Assembly: GCA_003506895.1 (NCBI GenBank)
Contig: DNXO01000019.1
Span: 1-5,512 of the forward strand
Origin: Acetobacteraceae bacterium
Lineage (GTDB): Bacteria > Pseudomonadota > Alphaproteobacteria > Acetobacterales > Acetobacteraceae
DNA: 5,512 bases
Reading direction: 5' to 3'
The notes below the pieces were generated by a model. The model saw only the letters and a list, made by a program, of their open reading frames with translations, searched no databases and was not told where the DNA came from. How positions within the stretch are numbered: position 1 is the stretch's first letter; each line of letters begins with the position of its first letter. Positions 1 through 4,270 of the stretch are shown here, one piece after another. Position numbers and translations under genes: made by a program.

Positions 1-180
1 ATATCTGGCAGTTCCTCAGGCAGAATTACTTGGCTAACCGCGTCTACGATACTTACACCGAACTCGTCGATGCCTGCTGTGACGCCTGGAATGCCCTCAT
101 CGCAACCCCACAGCAGATCATTTCCATTGCTTCAAGAGAATGGGCGAAAGCGGTCACCGCGTAGGGCTGCTGGTATAAGC
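1..180 (+). mobile_element. Right end of an IS630-family insertion sequence (partial; exact end uncertain)
   Basis: The transposase tail stops at 164. IS630 elements normally end a few tens of bases after the transposase stop, with a short terminal inverted repeat followed by a TA target duplication. The segment at 166-179 (GGCTGCTGGTATAAG region) is the natural candidate for the right terminal repeat, and TA steps lie at 172-175. The left end is outside the window, so the repeat cannot be matched and the boundary is an estimate. Confidence 0.5.
3..164 (+). CDS. IS630-family transposase, C-terminal end only (cut by window edge)
   Basis: The frame starting at base 3 is open from the window edge to the TAG at 162-164 and gives the last 53 residues of a protein. 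It begins IWQFLRQNYLANRVYDTY and continues with a DACCDAWNAL segment and a REWAKAVTA end. This pattern (WQ-LRQN-L-NRV--.Y, then D--C-AWN-L, then I-SI--REWA) is the usual tail of IS630-family DDE transposases, recalled from the family rather than searched. In the complete enzyme the catalytic DDE residues lie upstream of this segment, so they are outside the window and intactness cannot be judged. The product would cut and paste its element at TA dinucleotides. No in-frame stop interrupts the visible part. It points towards the - strand operon, and nothing suggests it influences it. Confidence 0.82.
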   Translation: MWQFLRQNYLANRVYDTYTELVDACCDAWNALIATPQQIISIASREWAKAVTA

Positions 181-343
181 CCCGAACAGGGCCGGTGACG
201 TCACGCCTCGCGATAGCCCAGCAGCAGCAGCCCGCAAAACAGGATGCAGACCGGCCAGACCCAGCCGGCCACCTCCCAGGCGACCGGATGTTCCCGCTAA
301 GCTCAATGTGCAAGTTATTGACATCATCCTTTCCGAGCCCGCA
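165..343. other. Spacer between the IS end and the - strand operon
   Basis: This 179-base stretch separates the transposase stop from the stop of the lipoprotein gene. It holds no well-supported gene. Two things are visible. One is a small inverted repeat, CCGGC (251-255) with GCCGG (264-268), which has no T-run and so is not a convincing intrinsic terminator. The other is a short - strand frame with a hydrophobic end at 201-296, listed separately. The region may be the junction where the insertion sequence landed. Confidence 0.5.
201..296 (-). pseudogene. Possible remnant of a small membrane protein (31 codons, no clear start)
   Basis: Reading the - strand, codons from 296 down to the TGA at 203-201 give REHPVAWEVAGWVWPV followed by CILFCGLLLLGYREA. 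This is an aromatic-rich segment, then a strongly hydrophobic stretch, then a short charged end, which resembles a C-terminal membrane anchor. An in-frame TAG sits directly upstream (299-297) and the frame has no ATG; only an internal GTG (Val10 of the frame) could start it. It might be the tail of a gene broken by the nearby insertion sequence, or a tiny membrane protein. In GC-rich DNA a frame of this size also arises by chance. I cannot name a family. Confidence 0.15.
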
Positions 344-1618
344 TCAATCGCGGGTGGCGAGTTTTACCGTGGGGGTCACGCCGGGCGGCAACGTGGGCCT
401 CTGATCGGCGATGAATGCCCCGTCGGCTGATGGCTCTGCCTGCGACGGGATGGCATTTGAGGTGGGAGCCTCCCCCGGAGCTGAGAGCGGGACCGTGCCG
501 CCCTCGCCCTCCAGCGGGTCGTCCGGCCGCGGCCCCGGTGGCGCATCCGGCGGTAACACCAATTCACCGGCTCCGTGACCTCCACTTCTGGACGGTGCGT
601 CCTTGGGCTGGGCGCGATAACTGGTATTGTGCAGCGCCGTCGCGGTGAACACGCCATCCGCGGTTCGCTCCAGCCAGATGATTGCATTGCGATAGCCGCC
701 GCCTGTTCCCTGCACCCCTGGGCCGGCTTGAAATTTCTGACCGTTGATCAGCCACACCATCCCCCCCTCGACATGCACGAACGCCTGCACGATCAGCCGG
801 GCGGTCGAGATACCGAAATAACCGGCGGGATCCTCCGCCAAGAGATCCGCGTCAATCGACGTCACATCGGCAGCGCCATTCCGATACCTGCCCGCGATCG
901 AGACGAACGTGCCCGTCTTCACCGTGCCGACGGCTGAGTCGTGCAGTACCAGGTTGCCGATGCGGGTCGTTTCGCGTTCCCGGCTGATCTGGCCCCGCAC
1001 CGTTAAGGCCCCCACCCGCGCACGGTCCAGTCGGCTGGCGATGATGGTTCCGTCGGATTGCCGCAGGCCGCTGACCGTGATCCAGGAACCAACACCAAAG
1101 CGGCCTGCCACCCAGGTTGTCGGGAGTATTATCACCCGCTGCCCGGCGACCATCATGACGCCCGCGCCGCTTTCCACGGTCTCGATCGGGCCCGACACCT
1201 CAAACCGCACCGAAATCGTCCGCGCCCGGGTGAGCGGGTCCGGCATGGTTACCGACCCAGCGGCTTTAATGGCGACCACCTGGCCGACCCGAAGCTGCCC
1301 TGCCGTCGCGGGAAGGCCGTTGATGGTCACTGGGACCGCTTTATCGAACCGGACCTCTAGCCCGGCAACGCAGATCGAGGCGAAGCCGGTGACCACACCG
1401 ACGACTCCCGTGCCACCGATGCCTCGCTCAGATACCTGCGCCTTCGCCGGCGTACCGGTGCCGCCGATCCCACGATCCGCGAGTATGGGGCTGCCGTTGT
1501 TGCCGACGCGACAGACCACGCCCGGCTCGACCACAGCGGCTTCGCCGGAAGGCTCGGGTACCGGGCCGGCGCAGGACACCACGGTTGCCAGCAACACAAG
1601 CGCGGCCAGGAATCTCAT
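344..1618 (-). CDS. DUF5666-type outer-membrane lipoprotein of unknown function
   Basis: The product has 424 residues. The start is the ATG at 1618-1616, chosen because GGAGG lies seven bases upstream and the next residues, MRFLAALVLLATVVSC, form a lipoprotein signal peptide. A GTG eight codons earlier would place basic residues before it and has no better ribosome site. The lipobox is VVSC, with Cys16 as the lipidated residue; Ala17 after it suggests the outer membrane. Residues 49-55 and 65-71 are exact copies of RGIGGTG. Three or four small beta-rich units of about 60-70 residues follow (about 72-140, 139-203, 205-260 and a weaker one at 275-335), with motifs such as GVVTGFASICVAGLEV, RVGQVVAIK and VGSWITVSG that I associate with DUF5666. 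Residues from about 336 to the end are rich in Pro, Gly and Ala and probably disordered. The start overlaps the stop of the upstream DUF6502 gene. Its function is not known; a structural or ligand-binding envelope role is inference. Confidence 0.78.
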   Translation of the reverse strand: MRFLAALVLLATVVSCAGPVPEPSGEAAVVEPGVVCRVGNNGSPILADRGIGGTGTPAKAQVSERGIGGTGVVGVVTGFASICVAGLEVRFDKAVPVTINGLPATAGQLRVGQVVAIKAAGSVTMPDPLTRARTISVRFEVSGPIETVESGAGVMMVAGQRVIILPTTWVAGRFGVGSWITVSGLRQSDGTIIASRLDRARVGALTVRGQISRERETTRIGNLVLHDSAVGTVKTGTFVSIAGRYRNGAADVTSIDADLLAEDPAGYFGISTARLIVQAFVHVEGGMVWLINGQKFQAGPGVQGTGGGYRNAIIWLERTADGVFTATALHNTSYRAQPKDAPSRSGGHGAGELVLPPDAPPGPRPDDPLEGEGGTVPLSAPGEAPTSNAIPSQAEPSADGAFIADQRPTLPPGVTPTVKLATRD

Positions 1619-1630
1619 TAGGCGCCTCCG
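1616..1630 (-). promoter_or_regulatory. Coupled stop/start (TAATG) with Shine-Dalgarno inside the upstream gene
   Basis: On the - strand the DUF6502 stop TAA (1620-1618) and the lipoprotein start ATG (1618-1616) share a single A. A GGAGG ribosome site lies inside the last DUF6502 codons, seven bases before the ATG. This arrangement lets ribosomes finishing the first protein restart on the second. It is also the main reason for choosing this start over the upstream GTG at 1642. Confidence 0.75.
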
Positions 1631-2493
1631 TTGACGGGACACGATGGGGCGGGCGCAGGCGCATTACGTTCGCCGAAGACGAAAACCCCGAAATTGAACC
1701 GGTGCAGGGGCGCCCCGTCCGGGATTTTGGCGGCCTCGACAAGCGCCAGCGCCTTGCGATTGACGTCCAGCAGAACCCGCACCGCCGCATCGCGCGCGAA
1801 GGCTTCCAACTCGCGGGCCTGCTCCGCGGTCAGTGCGTCGTAGTGAACGCTGCGATCAAGGAACGGAGCATCGTCCTCGGCACCGACGTTGGCCACCGCC
1901 GCGGCCACGTGATCATGGAGGTTGCGGGCGAAGTAGAATAACTGTTCCGTCCCACCCGGTCGGGGAATGAACGCATCGGCGTTGAGCACGACGCAGTCCG
2001 GTTCAGCCAGGCGGACAAGCCCCTGGCTGAGCCAGTCCTCCAGCACGGCGCGCGACCGGATATCGCTTGTAACCGAGCTGACGAGCGCATCGAATGACGC
2101 TCCCGCGGCCCCGCGCTCGGCGACGCGCGGCAAGGCCCGTGGCTGGCCGACCTCATCGACGAAGGGTGCGGAGCCGAGCCATCGGGCGACGATTTGACTG
2201 GCGATGGTCACCACCTCGGGGGCGGCCGTGCTGTCGGGGAGCATTTCCCGAAAGCGCCTGATGTCCTTGCGGTGGATCCCGGTCAGCAAGCTGATGCGGC
2301 TGTCCGTTCGCGCCTTCGGCTGCGTCAAGATGTCGGTGATCGCTACGTCCACGAACAGGCGCCGCAGGACGTCGGTCAACACCGGGAAGGTGATGCCTCG
2401 GCACATCATGAGTCGCACCAGAGGCCGCAGCAACCGGCGGCATGCCGCCAGCAAAGCGGCAGGGGGTATCGGCTGAAGGGTGGGTGGCAACAT
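1618..2493 (-). CDS. DUF6502 family protein, helix-turn-helix-like N-terminus
   Basis: The product has 291 residues and no signal peptide or membrane segment. After a proline-rich start, residues 12-30 (AALLAACRRLLRPLVRLMM) form an amphipathic helix. Residues 34-82 contain VLTDVLRRLFVDVA followed by RTDSRISLLTGIHRKDIRRF, the layout of a winged or helix-turn-helix fold, in which SRISLLTGIHRKDIRRF would include the recognition helix. The C-terminus has an HRFNFGVFVFGE motif at 264-275. I recognise this combination as DUF6502, from memory of the family. A DNA-binding or regulatory role is inferred from the helix pattern only. The ATG at 2493-2491 is preceded by GGAAGGA about 14 bases upstream, which is rather far. 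The gene ends in TAATG, sharing one base with the lipoprotein gene, so the two are almost certainly cotranscribed and probably translationally coupled. Confidence 0.72.
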   Translation of the reverse strand: MLPPTLQPIPPAALLAACRRLLRPLVRLMMCRGITFPVLTDVLRRLFVDVAITDILTQPKARTDSRISLLTGIHRKDIRRFREMLPDSTAAPEVVTIASQIVARWLGSAPFVDEVGQPRALPRVAERGAAGASFDALVSSVTSDIRSRAVLEDWLSQGLVRLAEPDCVVLNADAFIPRPGGTEQLFYFARNLHDHVAAAVANVGAEDDAPFLDRSVHYDALTAEQARELEAFARDAAVRVLLDVNRKALALVEAAKIPDGAPLHRFNFGVFVFGERNAPAPAPSCPVNGGA

Positions 2494-2503
2494 AATCCGC
2501 AGT

Positions 2504-2549
2504 CAGATCCTTCCTGCTCCGATATAGCACGGCTCGGTGTGGGAAAAAT
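2504..2549 (-). promoter_or_regulatory. Candidate promoter of the DUF6502-lipoprotein operon
   Basis: Reading the - strand, TATATC at 2526-2521 is a fair -10 box. About 16-17 bases upstream lies an A/T run (2549-2543, TTTTTC or ATTTTT) that could act as a weak -35. The predicted transcript would begin around 2513 and include the GGAAGGA ribosome site (2510-2504 region) just ahead of the ATG at 2493. The -35 match is poor, so this is tentative. Confidence 0.3.
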
Positions 2550-2565
2550 ACCCGCAAATGGAGGT

Positions 2566-2579
2566 GCATCGATTGATGC
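2566..2579. repeat. 14-base dyad upstream of the - strand operon, possible operator
   Basis: GCATC (2566-2570) and GATGC (2575-2579) are perfect inverted arms around GATT. The dyad lies about 15-20 bases upstream of the candidate -35 of the - strand operon, where an activator or repressor could bind. It is short enough to be coincidental. No partner protein is shown by the sequence, although the DUF6502 protein with its helix-turn-helix-like region is an obvious candidate for self-regulation (inference). Confidence 0.25.
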
Positions 2580-2653
2580 GCGGTCATCGCCCTGGCGTGC
2601 TGTGAATCGGCCCCGAAATGGGACCGTCGCCGACTTCATGATATGATACAGAA

Positions 2654-2707
2654 AACCGGTCATCAGCGGGGTCCCGATCGGTGCCTATCGGGACTCCCGT
2701 GCCGGTT
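2654..2707. repeat. Compound hairpin with nested inverted arms
   Basis: The inner arms GTCCCGAT (2671-2678) and ATCGGGAC (2687-2694) are perfect complements around an eight-base loop. They extend by GGG (2668-2670) with CCC (2696-2698) across a one-base bulge. An outer pair, AACCGG (2654-2659) with CCGGTT (2702-2707), closes the structure. The total of about 17 pairs in 54 bases is strong. No T-run follows on either side, so it is not a standard intrinsic terminator. It could be a structured leader, a protein-binding site or a REP-like repeat. Confidence 0.6.
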
Positions 2708-2726
2708 CCGCCTGACCAAGGCGGGA
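2706..2726. repeat. Short hairpin directly after the compound hairpin
   Basis: CCGCCT (2708-2713) and AGGCGG (2719-2724) are perfect complements around a five-base loop, GACCA. A T-G and a T-A pair extend the stem to 2706-2726. It abuts the previous hairpin by one to two bases, so the two could stack or compete in an RNA. Confidence 0.55.
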
Positions 2727-2730
2727 GCGT

Positions 2731-2744
2731 GTCCCGGCCGGGAC
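2731..2744. repeat. 14-base perfect palindrome GTCCCGGCCGGGAC
   Basis: The 14 bases equal their own reverse complement. The arms share the GTCCC/GGGAC core with the hairpin at 2671-2694. Five further bases on, CCCGGC (2749-2754) could pair instead with GCCGGG (2737-2742), giving an alternative fold. As double-stranded DNA it is a good site for a dimeric protein. Confidence 0.55.
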
Positions 2745-2931
2745 GAGGCCCGGCAACCCGGCGTCCTTCGTTGCGGCCCTTTCGAGGTGACCACGTTCGG
2801 GACATAGGGGTGCCGACCTCCCCGACGCCACGTTGCGGCTGACAACAGACCGCGGAAAGAACCATGGCCCGGCAGCACAGTAAACCCAACCTGACCGCGC
2901 GTTACGCCGTGCTCGCAACCGTCGGGACCGC

Positions 2932-2992
2932 TCCGCGCGGCGCAGTGTGATCGCGCGGGCCGGGGCGGAGAAACGCCGTGTCGGCCGAACAG
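2932..2992 (+). repeat. Diverged direct repeat, copy A (upstream of the hydrolase gene)
   Basis: This 61-base segment matches 3814-3873. The first 17 bases (2932-2948) agree at 15 of 17 positions. Then come about 14 poorly matching bases. In the last 30, GGGCGGAGAAACG (2963-2975) and CCGAACAG (2985-2992) are exact in both copies at the same spacing. By hand alignment the overall identity is about 70-75 percent. Within the repeat TCCGCGC and GGGCGGA form a nearly perfect dyad. Copies A and B lie 881 bases apart and bracket the hydrolase gene. Confidence 0.5.
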
Positions 2993-3134
2993 AGAGACTA
3001 TTCGCGATAGGCCTGACGGACGGTTCAGCCGACCGGCTTGGAGCGGCAGTGGCACTCAGCCGTCAATCGCCGTTGTCAGAAACCATTAGATCGCCGCAGT
3101 ATCACCTTTGGCAGCCATCAGGGCTGTTTTCGAT

Positions 3135-3140
3135 GGGAGG
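3135..3140 (+). promoter_or_regulatory. Ribosome binding site GGGAGG that sets the hydrolase start
   Basis: GGGAGG lies five bases before the ATG at 3146. No comparable site precedes any start codon further upstream in the same frame, nor the next in-frame ATG at 3161. This fixes the protein at 216 residues. Confidence 0.75.
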
Positions 3141-3145
3141 CTCGG

Positions 3146-3796
3146 ATGCCGGAAGAAAGCATGGGGGCGAACATTGCTCGCTCTGCGCTGATCATTGTCG
3201 ACATGCAGAATGACTTCCTTCACCCTGATGGAAGCTTCGGTTATATTGCCCAACAACACCCCGAGGCAATGATTGACATGCCATTCCTTGTGGGCACCAT
3301 TCCTCATGTCATGCGACTGGCGACTGCCTTTCGAAGTGCTGGAAGGCCGGTTATTTACGTCGTGCACGTGCTCAAGCGCGACTATTCGGATGCCGCCTTC
3401 CCGTTCTGGCGGCTGGGATTGCAGCCCGGAACGGGCAACCGCACGCACTGCGTCGAGGGGACGTGGGGGGCGGAAATAGTTGACGAACTGAAGCCTCATG
3501 AGGGCGAGCACGTGGTCATAAAAAAGGGATTTGGCGCCTTCTCTGAGACGGCTCTCGATACCATTCTTCGCAACGCGGGGGTCACCTCCTGTGTGGTCGC
3601 GGGCGTCACCACCTGTGTCTGCGTTTCCAACACTGTGCGTGGTGGCGTCGAACACAATTATCGAATGATCTTGGTCAGCGATGCGGTAGCCGAAGTGTCT
3701 CGCGACACGCACGAAGGCGAACTCAAGACTATGAGCCGCATCTTTGCCGACGTTAAAACCACCGATGAGGTCGTGGAGATTCTCGGGGCCCGGTGA
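3146..3796 (+). CDS. Isochorismatase-family cysteine hydrolase (probable amidohydrolase)
   Basis: The product has 216 residues, a typical length for the family, and no export signal, so it should act in the cytoplasm. The ATG at 3146 is chosen because GGGAGG ends five bases before it; the open frame runs further upstream without a ribosome site. The three catalytic residues of the fold are all visible: Asp19 in ALIIVDMQNDF, Lys126 in VIKKGFGAF and Cys159 in VAGVTTCVCV. Other family marks are the HCVEGTWGAEIVDEL stretch at 101-115 and the ending RIFADVKTTDEVVEIL. Members cleave C-N bonds in small amides such as nicotinamide, N-carbamoylsarcosine, biuret and ureidoacrylate, or hydrolyse isochorismate. 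The KKGFGAF and EGTWGAE motifs look closer to the biuret/ureidoacrylate side, but the substrate cannot be fixed from the sequence. The substrate-binding protein gene downstream suggests use of an imported nitrogen compound. Confidence 0.88.
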   Translation: MPEESMGANIARSALIIVDMQNDFLHPDGSFGYIAQQHPEAMIDMPFLVGTIPHVMRLATAFRSAGRPVIYVVHVLKRDYSDAAFPFWRLGLQPGTGNRTHCVEGTWGAEIVDELKPHEGEHVVIKKGFGAFSETALDTILRNAGVTSCVVAGVTTCVCVSNTVRGGVEHNYRMILVSDAVAEVSRDTHEGELKTMSRIFADVKTTDEVVEILGAR

Positions 3797-3813
3797 GTGG
3801 CGTGCGCAACATA

Positions 3814-3873
3814 TCCGCCCGGCGCGGTGTTGTGGTGCAGGGTGGGCGGAGAAACGTCCGTCAAGCCGAACAG
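3814..3873 (+). repeat. Diverged direct repeat, copy B (downstream of the hydrolase gene)
   Basis: This segment pairs with 2932-2992 and starts only 17 bases after the hydrolase stop. TCCGCCC (3814-3820) and GGGCGGA (3844-3850) inside it are perfect inverted arms around a 23-base loop. No T-run follows, so the arms do not make a standard terminator. Reading the - strand the two copies give LFGLTDVSPP here and LFGRHGVSPP in copy A, so the repeat could be a remnant of coding sequence. Confidence 0.5.
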
Positions 3874-4237
3874 TGCTTTGGTCGTGCCGATCACGACCTA
3901 TATCGCCCGCCAAAGGATGCCGCGGACGTAGAGCCCGCGGGCAAGATAGGCGAGCGCCGTGTGCACTTTTTGCACCCGGGGCGGAAGAACAATCGGCGCG
4001 AAAAAGGGACTCACGCCTGACACCGAGTAGGGAGCCGGCCTGGGAATCTTCGTAGAACACCCCGAAGGGCTGGTTGCGCGGCCGGTTTCTCAAAGCACAG
4101 CCGGTATGGGCGATATTGGCCGCCCGCGGTTATGGTTGGCTATCTATCCCCGGAATGCTTACCTAGTGGATGCGAACGACCATGAAAATAATGGAAGTTC
4201 GATGTGTCTTGCCTTAGTCTCTGTCCACAAAATGTAG

Positions 4238-4254
4238 AGCCGGAAATACCGGCT
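4238..4254 (+). promoter_or_regulatory. Hairpin just upstream of the binding-protein ribosome site
   Basis: AGCCGG (4238-4243) and CCGGCT (4249-4254) are perfect complements around AAATA. The stem ends six bases before the GGAGG at 4261-4265 that serves the ATG at 4271. A structure here could influence ribosome access or protect a processed 5' end. It is too short and lacks the T-run for a terminator. An 11-codon frame (ATG 4182, stop 4215-4217) lies upstream but has no ribosome site. Confidence 0.4.
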
Positions 4255-4260
4255 GATCGG

Positions 4261-4265
4261 GGAGG
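4261..4265 (+). promoter_or_regulatory. Ribosome binding site of the binding-protein gene
   Basis: GGAGG at 4261-4265 is five bases before the ATG at 4271. It is a near-consensus site and explains why this start, giving a complete Tat signal, is preferred. Confidence 0.75.
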
Positions 4266-4270
4266 ATGAC

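Larger units (their letters stand above)
2494..3145. other. 652-base region without a convincing gene, rich in inverted repeats
   Basis: This stretch separates the - strand operon from the + strand hydrolase gene. Left to right it holds the candidate operon promoter (2504-2549), a small dyad (2566-2579), clustered hairpins (2654-2744), and the first copy of a diverged direct repeat (2932-2992). The ribosome site GGGAGG (3135-3140) of the hydrolase gene is at its right end. A 28-codon frame from the ATG at 2864 (MARQHSKPNLTARYAV, stop at 2948-2950) has GGAAAG five bases upstream, but I recognise no family for it. Other open frames here are long only because the DNA is GC-rich. I see no RNA gene that I can name. 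Confidence 0.6.
3797..4270. other. 474-base region without a convincing gene between hydrolase and binding-protein genes
   Basis: It starts with the second copy of the diverged repeat (3814-3873). It also holds a 10-base palindrome GCCCGCGGGC (3933-3942), a small dyad GTGCA-ctttt-TGCAC (3961-3975), and a segment at 3976-4021 that may be a third, degenerate copy of the repeat. The last 130 bases are richer in A and T and end in a hairpin and ribosome site. On the - strand, short blocks such as LAYLARGLYVRGILWRAI (stop) and VVIGTTKALFGLTDVSPP read like protein in two different frames, which could be a decayed gene, but I recognise no family. A spacer this long suggests the binding-protein gene has its own promoter; I find no convincing -35/-10 pair. 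Confidence 0.5.

Noticed and set aside
909..1634. Long + strand open frame of 241 codons
   Set aside because: It lies entirely antisense to the lipoprotein gene, is dominated by Thr, Pro and Ser as expected from a shadow of GC-rich code, and has no ribosome site. The - strand gene has a signal peptide, lipobox and coupled start.
1618..1642. Upstream GTG start for the lipoprotein gene
   Set aside because: It would add MSRQRRRL ahead of the signal peptide, overlap the DUF6502 gene by 25 bases, and ignore the GGAGG seven bases before the ATG at 1618.
2668..2760. Known riboswitch (cobalamin or SAM type)
   Set aside because: Fragments such as GGCCCGGCAACCCGG recall SAM-type aptamers and CGGTGCC recalls cobalamin aptamers, but the conserved cores do not occur in order and no matching gene follows.
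2864..2950. 28-codon + strand frame starting MARQHSKPNLTARYAV with GGAAAG upstream
   Set aside because: The ribosome site is fair, but the frame is short, matches no family I know, and overlaps repeat copy A at its end. It is noted in the spacer entry and not called as a gene.
2571..3000. CRISPR array
   Set aside because: The repeats here are inverted, not regularly spaced direct repeats, and no cas gene is present.
2663..3055. - strand open frame of 130 codons in the non-coding region
   Set aside because: The product is rich in Arg, Gly and Pro with no recognisable motif. The frame is crossed by the inverted repeats and lacks a convincing ribosome site.
3814..3850. Intrinsic terminator after the hydrolase gene
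   Set aside because: The seven-base arms have a 23-base loop and no T-run follows. The same dyad occurs upstream of the gene in repeat copy A, so it belongs to the repeat.
3086..4093. Long - strand open frame of 335 codons
   Set aside because: It covers the hydrolase gene in antisense. The + strand protein has all catalytic residues and a good ribosome site, while this frame shows no recognisable domain.
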